From: Paenibacillus sp. MZ04-78.2
GTDB taxonomy: Bacteria > Bacillota > Bacilli > Paenibacillales > NBRC-103111
DNA: 64,000 bases
Assembly (NCBI RefSeq): GCF_024213375.1
Contig: NZ_JANAVJ010000003.1
Coordinates: 1 to 64,000 of the forward strand
Reading direction: 5' to 3'
Each line of letters begins with the position of its first letter. The first letter of the stretch is position 1. Shown here one piece after another: positions 7,305 through 15,404 of the stretch. The position numbers and the translations under genes are program-made. Under the pieces are notes generated by a model. The model was not told the DNA's origin. It did no database searches and saw only the letters and a program-made list of their open reading frames with translations.

Positions 7305-7361
7305 TTTAGAATAATTTTGCCGCAGGCTGTAAATGATATCCATTGTGAAGGAGATGAAGCC

Positions 7362-7511
7362 ATGCCGCAGGATAAGCTGGAAAAAGAAACGGACGGAAAT
7401 CCCGAAACGGTCTATGAGGACCTTGCATCACACGAACGTGACGGATTTCGAACGGATGATACCCAGGAAATCGGGGATCGTGAAAAATTGGATGGATACT
7501 CAATTGAATAA
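7362..7511 (+). CDS. Small acidic hypothetical protein, 49 aa
   Basis: Starts at ATG 7362 with AAGGAG 7 nt upstream. The product (begins MPQDKLEKETDG, ends DGYSIE) is very hydrophilic and acidic, with no structure I recognise. It is followed after 15 bases by a second small acidic gene with its own SD, and the two share a terminator, so they look like a bicistronic unit of the kind common for small spore or stress proteins. Confidence 0.55.
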   Translation: MPQDKLEKETDGNPETVYEDLASHERDGFRTDDTQEIGDREKLDGYSIE

Positions 7512-7526
7512 ATACGGGAGGTAACG

Positions 7527-7688
7527 ATGGATAAAGAAACTCAAGCAGGTATTGAAAATCTTGAGACTACGGCGGAAGCGGCAGATTTATTGACTGTCCC
7601 CGAAGGCGCCAAGGATTATGTGGACATCATTGGGGACGAAAATCTCGATCCCTTTGGCAAGCCGTCTTCCAATGCGGATCAGCTCTAA
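7527..7688 (+). CDS. Small acidic hypothetical protein, 53 aa
   Basis: ATG at 7527 with GGGAGG 5 nt upstream. Acidic, soluble; contains LLTVPEGAKDYVDIIGDENL and ends SSNADQL. No family recognised. Second gene of the pair beginning at 7362; the terminator at 7701-7747 follows 12 bases later. Confidence 0.55.
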   Translation: MDKETQAGIENLETTAEAADLLTVPEGAKDYVDIIGDENLDPFGKPSSNADQL

Positions 7689-7700
7689 AGCAAATGAAAA

Positions 7701-7747
7701 AACAAGCCTGGAGTGCAGCAATCGAAATTGCGCTCCGGCTTGTTTTT
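7701..7747. terminator. Bidirectional terminator
   Basis: AACAAGCC-T-GGAG pairs with CTCC-G-GGCTTGTT-type arms, with an inner CAAT/ATTG pairing. T tract on the plus strand (TTGTTTTTA) and A tract on the left serve both the small plus-strand genes and the minus-strand operon ending at 7790. Confidence 0.85.
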
Positions 7748-7789
7748 AAATGAAGCAAGTGCATGTCAGATTTTTCTCCGAATGATGTG

Positions 7790-9475
7790 CTAGCCTCGCT
7801 TTTTCTTCGACGATGCAGCCTGAACAAGCTCCGATAGCAAAGCCGCCTTCTCCCCTTTGGCTTTGGCAGCGGCAGCCTTAAGCTTCTCCAAGCCGCCCCA
7901 AATCGGATAGACGATACGCTCCACTTCATAAGACTGACGGCCGCTAACGTGATCGAGCAGCAATCTTGCATTGGCTTCCTCTTCCATCGCCGGCTTGATC
8001 TTCAGCTTGATCGAGTCGGTGCTGTGCAGCAAGCACGTCACTAACGTGGGGAGGGTCTCCGCATTCACGCCATACTGTTCGACGAAGGCGGCCGTGAAGT
8101 GATTTTGCACGGATTGGTGCTCGTCGTCCACCAGCTTTATATAATCCTCTACCAGCGCAAAATAGCTCCGGTCCGCCAATCCGAGGCCGAAGACCGCATA
8201 GCTGCCCGGCATGCAGTTCTTCTCGCCTTCCGTATCCGCATACCATTCGAACTCTTCCATCGCTTCGCGGGCATATTCCTCCAGCAGCGGGTGCAGCTTC
8301 GGGTATTCCAAAGCGTTGGCGAAGAAACGGTGCGTGCCCGACTTCGCTAAACCTTTGATGGGCAAAAATTGCTTGACGCTGGATTTCAGCTTAATCTGAT
8401 AGCTTTTAGGGAAGCCTTGCTGCAGCAAGCGACAAATAAACCGGAGCGCACGCGCGTAGCTCTCCTCGGCTTCCTGCTTCATCGTAATCGTTACGGTCGC
8501 GAATACGTCATTGGCCGCGCATTCCACAAACTCATCGCGGAAATATACATCTTCCTTGGCAAACGTTCCGCTGCCTTCCTTCATGTAGCGGGATGCCCGG
8601 GCGCTTCCCAGCTCGACAGCCCGTTCCAGAAAGGCAAGCCCCGTGCTTTTGCTGTAAGAAGGCTCATATTTAATAATGGACACCGCCGTATACAACAGGA
8701 GCTCAATCGGCCCTTGCTCGGTATTTTCAAGCTGAATATCGCTTTTTCTCGTATACTCTGCTTCATTCCACTGCTCTTTCTGAATCTCGAAATAGCGGGG
8801 AAGAAACGTAGCCTCCACCCATTTCCGCAGCGCGTTCACGATATTCGAACGATGCTCGGCAATCCGCTCTTTCTTCCCTTTATTCAGCTCCAAAATGTTC
8901 TCGAACACGGAAATGATCCGCCCTGCATCCGGCTCGGGAAACAATTTCTCGTCGAGCAGGTGTCTGGAGAGAAAGAACGTCTCTAACTCCTTGGTAGGAT
9001 ACTTCCCGTCATCAAGCTTCTTCTGGATATAAGAAGCAATAGAATTCAGCAGCCGCTCCTTCTTCGCCTCATCGATATGCTGAAGGATAGGGAGCGTCAC
9101 TTCGCCTTCCCGCACGCGAAACTTTCCCCAGAACGTAAATTTATAATCGATTAACGCCGGGACAGGAAGACTGTCCAATTTGTGCTGCATGAATACAGCC
9201 AAGGACGGGATGATCTGCTCCCGGACTTGTTCCTCCAACAATAGCTCGGCGGGTTCGCCCAGCCGGGTCTTGACTTTCGGCGACAAGAAATCGAGCTCCG
9301 AGTCCGTCACGCTGACTCTGCCCTTGGCATACTCCAGCAGGCCGAAGTCGTGAATCCCGACCTGCAGCGGGGTGCGCTTCACAATTTGTTCCGCATCTTT
9401 GTCGCCAATGAATTCGAACCATCGCTCAATGGCCTGCTTCATTTCATTGATGAGCTCTTCCAGCATGTTATCCAT
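7790..9475 (-). CDS. Uncharacterised 561-aa protein (DUF6138-like)
   Basis: Large soluble protein without signal peptide or membrane segments, predominantly helical, ending in AAASSKKKRG-like basic residues. I recall similar Bacillales proteins annotated DUF6138, but the assignment is from memory and only moderately sure. It is the third gene of an operon with a DUF4261-like protein (9497-10477, 21 bases upstream) and a broken first gene. The repeated-looking helical middle (residues 300-500) suggests a scaffold. Function unknown. Confidence 0.7.
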   Translation of the reverse strand: MDNMLEELINEMKQAIERWFEFIGDKDAEQIVKRTPLQVGIHDFGLLEYAKGRVSVTDSELDFLSPKVKTRLGEPAELLLEEQVREQIIPSLAVFMQHKLDSLPVPALIDYKFTFWGKFRVREGEVTLPILQHIDEAKKERLLNSIASYIQKKLDDGKYPTKELETFFLSRHLLDEKLFPEPDAGRIISVFENILELNKGKKERIAEHRSNIVNALRKWVEATFLPRYFEIQKEQWNEAEYTRKSDIQLENTEQGPIELLLYTAVSIIKYEPSYSKSTGLAFLERAVELGSARASRYMKEGSGTFAKEDVYFRDEFVECAANDVFATVTITMKQEAEESYARALRFICRLLQQGFPKSYQIKLKSSVKQFLPIKGLAKSGTHRFFANALEYPKLHPLLEEYAREAMEEFEWYADTEGEKNCMPGSYAVFGLGLADRSYFALVEDYIKLVDDEHQSVQNHFTAAFVEQYGVNAETLPTLVTCLLHSTDSIKLKIKPAMEEEANARLLLDHVSGRQSYEVERIVYPIWGGLEKLKAAAAKAKGEKAALLSELVQAASSKKKRG

Positions 9476-9496
9476 ACGACAGACCAGCCTCCCGCA

Positions 9497-10477
9497 TTAT
9501 TGGTTTTCTTCGTGATGCTGTCTTCCGGCATAGTAAGGCTCGCCCGGGTCCAAGTCCAGCACGAATCTACGCGGCTGTGCCAACGCATATTGATGCTCGC
9601 AGCGCCAACGCTGCTGTTCCGTTACGCCGACCGTCTCGCCATCCTGAATGATATCCCCCCGGTTATATACGTAATAACCGAGATTGCCCAGAACGGATTC
9701 GACTTCCCCCGGCTCCATATCGTAAAAATGACACTGCAGATCCGGCAGTCCCAGTGCGGCAAGACCGATCGTATCCATCAAAAACTCCTGGCGCTCCGTT
9801 CCCCTGTCCTGGACGTTATAAAATCTGACGTTCATCGCCCCGTACAGCGTCTGCCCTTCTGCCAGAGCACCCAAATACTGCTCCGGATCTACGATATTGT
9901 CGCTTGCGCTCCAATAAAGGGCGTCGCACGGCGCGACCTCCAGCAGAGCCCGCAGCGCATTCTGGAACAGCTCCAGCCGTTCTTTATAAGGAAGGCCTGC
10001 GGCGCAGAAATCGGTAAGCAGCAAGGAATGCCGGCATGCTTCCACCGTCTCGCGGGCTTCAGGCCAATGCCATGCTTGCTGCAAGGCCGTTTCATACTTT
10101 TCCGGCTTCGTCTCCTCGTTGGCCGGGAACACGCACGTTGCCGCCGGCAATTCGCCTTCCTCATATGCGACTTTATAATTAAGATGGAAAAACATCAACG
10201 TATCGTCGCTTTGTTCTTGATCTTCCGCTTCCCAGACGGCAAGACCGGGAGCATCTGGCTTTTCGCCCGCAGCGGCGGCCTCGTCCTCGGCATCCTCCTC
10301 ACCCGGAACGGCAACCTGCCCCGTGTAAGCTTCCATCTTCGCGTACAGCGCCTCGCGGGACAATTCCGGCTCCGTCTTGTACAGCAGCTCCACCATATAA
10401 ACCCGGGCAAAACCGGAATCGTCCTGCTCCTCTTGCTCGTATTCGTCCTCTTCGAATCGGTCATCCCGCTCTGTCAT
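9497..10477 (-). CDS. DUF4261-like protein, 326 aa
   Basis: The N-terminus is low-complexity acidic (FEEDEYEQEEQDD, plus EEDAEDEAAAAGE about residues 59-71). The rest is a compact domain with VYMVELLYKTEPELSREAL at the start, LLLTDFCAAGLPYKERLELF in the middle and a C-terminal DLDPGEPYYAGRQH typical of what I recall as DUF4261. GGAG lies 8 nt before the ATG. Middle gene of the 10934-7790 operon. Confidence 0.7.
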   Translation of the reverse strand: MTERDDRFEEDEYEQEEQDDSGFARVYMVELLYKTEPELSREALYAKMEAYTGQVAVPGEEDAEDEAAAAGEKPDAPGLAVWEAEDQEQSDDTLMFFHLNYKVAYEEGELPAATCVFPANEETKPEKYETALQQAWHWPEARETVEACRHSLLLTDFCAAGLPYKERLELFQNALRALLEVAPCDALYWSASDNIVDPEQYLGALAEGQTLYGAMNVRFYNVQDRGTERQEFLMDTIGLAALGLPDLQCHFYDMEPGEVESVLGNLGYYVYNRGDIIQDGETVGVTEQQRWRCEHQYALAQPRRFVLDLDPGEPYYAGRQHHEENQ

Positions 10478-10515
10478 TTCATTCGCTCCAATTGTTCGTT
10501 ATCCATGCCAACTGG

Positions 10516-10934
10516 TCATACATGCAAAACCGTTCCGTTCTCCACCAGAAGAAGGTAATCGCCGATGACGCCTTGGCGGAATGCCGCTTTCCTCCGGTTT
10601 CCGTTGCCCATAGGCGGCAGCCTGCCGTCTTTCTTCGTATATTCCAGCGTCCGCGGCTGATTCCGGGACCGGATGCCGATTCCCAAACCGCATACACCAG
10701 CGTCCGTTCTTCCCCCTCAGGCGATACGAAGGTCAGCCCGAAAAATCCGGGGCCGCCCATCCCGTACGTTCCGTAATTCGCGCCGAAATCGACGATCTCC
10801 GCGCCAATCAGCCGCTCCGGGCCGTCGTCCGTCAACCGCCGGGGAATACCCAGCGGCATCGCCTCACGTTCTTCGGCTTCGTACAGAAAATCGGCATACC
10901 CCGGCGCTTCGATCCATCCCTTTCGCTCCGCCAC
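10516..10934 (-). pseudogene. Unknown ~139-aa protein with a frameshift
   Basis: Starts GTG at 10934 with GGAGGG upstream. The first about 85 codons are protein-like (GPGFFGLTFVSPEGEERTLVYAVW). Beyond about 10690 the same frame becomes Arg/Trp-rich nonsense to 10479, while another frame gives a sensible ending (TLEYTKKDGRLPPMGNG, then GVIGDYLLLVENGTVLHV) and a stop at 10518-10516. One indel between about 10650 and 10690 reconciles them. First gene of the operon with the DUF4261-like and 561-aa proteins. Family not recognised. Confidence 0.7.
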
Positions 10935-11065
10935 GATTTCCCTCCGCGCATAAACTTTCCGTATTGTCGTACGTTCGGACGCTTATGTCTTAAGTCACGC
11001 CCTCCCCTTGAGACGAAGCCTCCGCGCCCAATACGGCCCTTTCATTATTCCATCCAAACGATTCC

Positions 11066-11090
11066 GATGGCAAGTTATGCCATCTTTTTT
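11066..11090 (+). terminator. Orphan plus-strand terminator
   Basis: GATGGCA-AGTTA-TGCCATC followed by six T. Both flanking genes are on the minus strand, so it terminates nothing obvious; it may stop antisense transcription or mark a lost plus-strand gene. Confidence 0.65.
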
Positions 11091-11099
11091 AAACCGATA

Positions 11100-11111
11100 G
11101 ACTTATAAGTC
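11100..11111. promoter_or_regulatory. Palindrome GACTTATAAGTC
   Basis: Perfect 12-bp palindrome in the gap upstream of the 10934 operon, containing a TTATAA core. It might be an operator or part of a minus-strand promoter; position far (about 165 bases) from the first start weakens the case. Confidence 0.25.
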
Positions 11112-11159
11112 GATTCACTTTCTGCCTATTGTCCTGTTTTTGCCATAGAGGAAATGAAA

Positions 11160-13256
11160 CTAAAGACTCATATTTGAACGTCCAACCATGAGATCTTTGT
11201 CTAAAGAAGTTCTAGCGCTCTCCAGCTTCTCCACCTGTACCCGTCCCGAGAAAAAGACAGCCCCGCCGCCCATATCCGCCAGCCGGTCCGGGGTCAGAGC
11301 ATTCACCAAGCGGCTGCTTCCTTCCGCGTCCGCCCATAAGCCTTGACTGACGACGGTGCCGGGAGCGACGTCGTCGCCCACCGACGCGGTCAGCTCGCAC
11401 GAGCCGCGCGAGTTCCAGACCCGGACACGTTCACCGTTCCGGATACCCAAGCTCGCAGCGTCTTCCGCATGCATGTAGAGCTTCGGCTCGCCTTCCAGCC
11501 GGACATGCTTGGCATTGTGTGAGAACGTCGAGTTTAAGAAATTGTGATTGGGCGCCGGAATAAATTGAAACGGCAGATCTTCATCCGTTTGCAGCGGCGT
11601 GTACGTTGGCAGCGGCGGAAAGCCTTTAAGCTCCATCGCTCTGGAGTAGAGCTCGATCTTCCCGCTCGGCGTGTGCAGCTTGCCCGGAAACAGCGGCCGG
11701 ACGTTCGCTCTGACATACTGCTCCTCCAGAAGCCGCTCATATGTAATGCCTTCCAGATTCGGATTGGCCGGATTGTTCAGCGCTTGCCGGATCATGTCCT
11801 CGTCCGAATCGCGCAAAGCTTCATCCTCGAAGCCCATGCCTTGGGCCAGCAGCCGGAAGACGTCCGAATTGGACTTGCTTTCGCCGTAAGGTTCAATGGC
11901 CGGCTGTTGAATCTGGACGTAATGATGCCAGTAGGAACAGTAAATATCATGGTTTTCGAAGGAAGACGTCGCCGGGAGCACCAGATCGGCGTACCGCGCG
12001 GTCTCCGTAAGAAACAAGTCGTGCACCACCGTGAACAAATTTTCGCGCATCAGCCCTTGCCGTACTTTGCCGGCATGCGGGGCGACGACCGCCGGATTCG
12101 AATTGTACACGTACAGCGAACGGATCGGCGGATCGAGCTCCAGCAGCGCATTCCCCAGCAGATTCATATTGATGGAGCGGGCCGGCTGCTTGCGCAATTG
12201 CGGACGTTGCAGGGCCGCTTTATTGAATTCCAAATAGCTGCCGTTGCCTTTGATCGCCCCGCCGCCACGGTGCATCCATTGGCCTGTCAGCGCCGGAAGA
12301 CAAGCGATCGTTCGAACGCACATCCCTCCGTTGTCATGGTGCTGAATCCCGTTGCCGATCTGAATGAAAGACGGAGTCGTACGGCCGTACAGCCGGGCAA
12401 GCTCATAAATGTCTTCCACGGGCACGCCCGTAACAGAGGACACGAATTCCGGGTCATAGGACTTCACATGCTGACGGAGCTTTTCGTGTCCGACCGTGTA
12501 CGTTTGTAAGAACGATTCGTCCGTCATGTCCTCTTGGAACAAAATATGCATCAGGCCAAGCGCAAGAGCGGCATCCGTTCCCGGGAGAATCGGAATGAAC
12601 CAGTCCGCCCATTTGGCCGTCCGGTTGCGGTGAACGTCGATCGCCACGATACGCGCGCCGTTCTTGCGCGCCTTCTCCGCAAGCACGATCTGATGCAGGT
12701 TGGTGCTTACCGCATTAATACCCCACATCACAATTAGCTTGGCATGGACCGTATCCTCCGGAGATGTTCCGTAGCTGCCGCCCATCGTATAGCGGTACCC
12801 TTCCGTCCCGGCGGATTCGCATATCGTATGCTCAAGCCGACTGGCGCCCAAGCGGTGGAAGAAACGCCGATCCATGCCTTCCGTTCCGATTCTCCCCATA
12901 TTCCCGTAAAAGCTGTACGGCAGGATGCTTTCCGCCCCTTCCGTCGCGATAAGCGTCTTCCACTTGGACACGATTGTCTCGATCGCTTCCTCCCATGAGA
13001 TACGCTCGAACGTGCCGTCTCCCTTCTTCCCCGTTCGTTTCATCGGATAGCGAAGACGGGCTGGGTCATACAGGCGCTCGGCCATATGGCGCACTTTGTT
13101 GCAGATGGCGCCCTGCGTCATCGGATGCTCGGGATCTCCCTCAACCTTCACGATTCGCCCCGCTTCTTTGTGCAGCAGCAAGCCGCACTGATCGGGACAG
13201 TCCAATGAGCAGACGCCCCGCACGATTTCTCTCGTTTTATCCTCTTTCGAGTTCAT
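11160..13256 (-). CDS. Molybdopterin oxidoreductase (DMSO reductase family, YyaE-like)
   Basis: 698 aa. An N-terminal Fe4S4 domain has CSLDCPDQC and, about 27 residues on, AICNK (four Cys in the usual CxxxCxxxC-x27-C arrangement). The bis-MGD oxidoreductase body follows (ISWEEAIETIVSKW, GSYGTSPEDTVHAKLIVMWGINAVSTN, IGNGIQHHDNG) and then a C-terminal molydopterin-dinucleotide-binding barrel. No Tat signal, so cytoplasmic, like B. subtilis YyaE. No partner electron-transfer subunit or cofactor genes are adjacent; the substrate is unknown. SD AAGGAGG upstream of ATG 13256. Confidence 0.9.
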   Translation of the reverse strand: MNSKEDKTREIVRGVCSLDCPDQCGLLLHKEAGRIVKVEGDPEHPMTQGAICNKVRHMAERLYDPARLRYPMKRTGKKGDGTFERISWEEAIETIVSKWKTLIATEGAESILPYSFYGNMGRIGTEGMDRRFFHRLGASRLEHTICESAGTEGYRYTMGGSYGTSPEDTVHAKLIVMWGINAVSTNLHQIVLAEKARKNGARIVAIDVHRNRTAKWADWFIPILPGTDAALALGLMHILFQEDMTDESFLQTYTVGHEKLRQHVKSYDPEFVSSVTGVPVEDIYELARLYGRTTPSFIQIGNGIQHHDNGGMCVRTIACLPALTGQWMHRGGGAIKGNGSYLEFNKAALQRPQLRKQPARSINMNLLGNALLELDPPIRSLYVYNSNPAVVAPHAGKVRQGLMRENLFTVVHDLFLTETARYADLVLPATSSFENHDIYCSYWHHYVQIQQPAIEPYGESKSNSDVFRLLAQGMGFEDEALRDSDEDMIRQALNNPANPNLEGITYERLLEEQYVRANVRPLFPGKLHTPSGKIELYSRAMELKGFPPLPTYTPLQTDEDLPFQFIPAPNHNFLNSTFSHNAKHVRLEGEPKLYMHAEDAASLGIRNGERVRVWNSRGSCELTASVGDDVAPGTVVSQGLWADAEGSSRLVNALTPDRLADMGGGAVFFSGRVQVEKLESARTSLDKDLMVGRSNMSL

Positions 13257-13485
13257 TGTCTCCCTGCCTCCTTGCGAATCAGCTTCTTTCTTAACTCTTT
13301 CTCCATTCTGCGTTCATCTCCTGCCGCATCCGGTGCAACTGCTTTATTAGCTCAACAATAGAACTTTCCCATGGATGCCCGACTCCGCGGCATGGATCGC
13401 GCTCAATATGTTAGGAGAAGCCTATTCGTATGGGCATCTGGCTGGTACAAGATTTGGTCAATTCCAAATCTCTCGGATGACGTTG

Positions 13486-13514
13486 TTTAAAATGGCTCCG
13501 ATTCGAGGTATACT
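13486..13514 (+). promoter_or_regulatory. Candidate promoter of the VOC gene
   Basis: TTTAAA (13486-13491), 17-nt spacer, TATACT (13509-13514), 83 bases before the start codon. The remainder of the 340-base gap 13257-13596 shows no other feature I can support. Confidence 0.45.
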
Positions 13515-13596
13515 GGTAGAGGCAAGGCTACATGACGAAAGCATGAAAATAGCCCGTGCTTGCAGACCATCCTATTCGAACGAAGGAGCGAAATTA

Positions 13597-14010
13597 ATGG
13601 CTATCAATGTGTATCTGAACTTCAACGGAAATTGTCGTGAAGCGGTCGAATTTTACGCGGAGGCTTTCGGAGCGGAAAAACCACAAATCATGACCTTCGG
13701 CGATACGCCGCCTAACCCGGAGTTTTCGCTGCCGGAGGAAGCCAAGCATTTGGTCATGCATGCCCGCATTACCGTTAGCGGGAGCGACGTGATGTTTTCC
13801 GACGTTTTCCCGGGTATGCCTTTTACCGCCGGAAACAACATCACCCTTTCCGTAATCAGCAAAGACATCGATGAAATTAAAACGTATTTCAATAAGCTCA
13901 AAGAAGGCGGCAAGGTAGGCATGGAGTTGCAAGAGACGTTCTGGAGCAAATGCTACGGCCAATTAACCGATAAATTCGGTATCCAGTGGCAGTTCAACCA
14001 CGAAGAATAG
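13597..14010 (+). CDS. VOC-superfamily protein (PhnB-like)
   Basis: 137 aa, ATG at 13597 after GAAGGAG. The frame is open back to 13375, but that stretch contains the promoter and is not protein-like. VYLNFNGNCREAVEFYAEAF at the start and DKFGIQWQFN near the end mark the PhnB-like glyoxalase/bleomycin-resistance fold, with HARITVSGSDVMFSD in the second half. Family members are often annotated 3-demethylubiquinone methyltransferase, which is unlikely here. Monocistronic with a terminator after it. Confidence 0.85.
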   Translation: MAINVYLNFNGNCREAVEFYAEAFGAEKPQIMTFGDTPPNPEFSLPEEAKHLVMHARITVSGSDVMFSDVFPGMPFTAGNNITLSVISKDIDEIKTYFNKLKEGGKVGMELQETFWSKCYGQLTDKFGIQWQFNHEE

Positions 14011-14050
14011 AAACGGTTCGCCCGTTTGGCCGTACGACGGCCTACAAACA

Positions 14051-14087
14051 AAAGACTCATATCCGGCATGCGCTGGTATGAGTCTTT
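14051..14087. terminator. Bidirectional terminator after the VOC gene
   Basis: AAAGACTCATA and TATGAGTCTTT form an 11-bp perfect stem around a 15-nt loop, with A-rich and T-rich flanks on either side. Confidence 0.8.
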
Positions 14088-14149
14088 GATCTTTTCCGCT
14101 AATGAAGCCCCAGCTGCCGCGCTTTCTCCGCCGCCTCGATCCGTCCGGA

Positions 14150-15052
14150 TACGCCCCGGCCGGTAGGCGTCGAGCGTCTCCGCGAGCAGCTGCTGGAATT
14201 CGACCAGCTCGAACCGGTACGGTTCGGTCTGCAATCGGGACAGCTCCAGCAGCCGGTCGACCATAGCGGCCATTTCCTCGCTCTGCTTCCGGATCACATC
14301 GGCGTAGGTTCCGTCATCCAAGCCGTCCTTCATCCCGGACGCATAGACCTGAATTAACGATAACGGCGTTTTCAGCTCATGGGAAATATCGGAAATGAAT
14401 CTCCGCAGGTTCGCATTTTTCGCCTCCAGCGCCCGGTGCGCATCCTCCAATTTATCGCTCATCCGGTTGATGCTGTGCGCGAGCGACTCGATTTCGTCGC
14501 CCGTCTTGATGTCCGCCTTCGTAAACGATAGATTCAAAATCGCCTCGGCCGTTTCATTCAGCCGGGCCAGCGGCTTCACGATCCGGGCCGCAAATACTGC
14601 GCACAACAAAAACATCAGAACTAACGCCCCGATCCACAGATACGCATTGAACCGGTTGATAATCCCGATCGTATCCGACGAATGTGAGATGGACTCGCCA
14701 ACGGCAAACACATCGCCGCCAACCGGAAAGAAATTAACCAAATAGCTCGATTTCAGCTTGCTCTGGTTATAAATTTTGTTCACCCTTTCGCCTTCGCGCA
14801 GCTTCGCCATGCTCTCCTCGGTCAGCCAAAACTTGCTGAGCGTGATGCCCTTGCGGTTCAACTGTTCATTCCTTCGGTCGTATCCGACAAGGAAGCATAT
14901 ACGATGGTGACTTGATGTTCCGCTTCCAGATGCTCGATCTGCGGCTCCAGCTCGCGATATTCCATCACGGCAAGTTGCGAGGTCAGCTCGCCTAGTTTAA
15001 GCTTTTTCTGATACAGAAAATAATCCGGCAGGAGGAACGTATTCGCAGCCAT
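14150..15052 (-). pseudogene. Histidine kinase, decayed (frameshift, no HATPase)
   Basis: The remnant encodes an extracellular part, a TM segment (AYLWIGALVLMFLLCAVFAA), HAMP, and the H box RRFISDISHELKTPLSL. It then ends about 40 residues after the H-box helix pair, at RFELVEFQQLLAETLDAYR; no N, G1 or G2 box follows. The first part (15052-14866) is in another frame (LPDYFLYQKKLKLGEL to TIVYASLSDTTEG), so there is a frameshift near 14866. The N-terminal signal/TM1 region is missing because the 5' end is fused to a truncated response regulator. Cannot signal. Confidence 0.85.
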
Positions 15053-15067
15053 GGAAAGCGCACATAC

Positions 15068-15357
15068 GGCGCGTCCGCTCCCGATTTCAAAGCGACGAAC
15101 TCGTCCTCCTGCTCGCCCTTGGCCGTGAGCAGCAGCACCTTCGTTTGACTGTATTGCTTGATTTCTTTGCACACCTCGACGCCGCTTCGCTTCGGCATCA
15201 TCCAATCGAGAACGGCCAAATCCACTTTATGGTTATAAAACAGCTCTAGCGCTTCCTCCCCGTCCTGCGCGAGAACCGTGCCGAACCCTTCCTTCGAGAA
15301 ATAAGTTCTTAAAATCTGAAGCATCAGCGGCTCATCGTCCGCCAGCAATACGTTCAT
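15068..15357 (-). pseudogene. Response regulator receiver, truncated
   Basis: Starts ATG 15357 after AAGGAGG. The receiver reads correctly through the acidic pocket (LLADDEP), the phospho-acceptor (LAVLDWMMPKRSG) and the Thr/Lys region (VLLLTAKGEQEDEFVALKSGAD), then stops matching after SGADA, where the conserved DDYVxKPF should follow. The whole DNA-binding output domain is absent. The sequence passes straight into the truncated histidine kinase, so a single deletion removed the C-terminus of the regulator and the N-terminus of the kinase. Confidence 0.85.
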
Positions 15358-15404
15358 GTCTTGCAGCCTCCTTGTACGCTTAAGGAACGACTTGCCGCCA
15401 TTCT

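Noticed and set aside
9350-10558. 402-codon plus-strand open frame
   Set aside because: It is antisense to two well-supported minus genes (DUF4261-like and the 561-aa protein) and its Arg/Leu-rich composition is a shadow of GC-rich codons.
11544-12509. 321-codon plus-strand open frame
   Set aside because: Antisense to the molybdopterin oxidoreductase; no SD, no family.
13375-13596. N-terminal extension of the VOC gene
   Set aside because: Not protein-like and contains the candidate promoter; SD and homology place the start at 13597.
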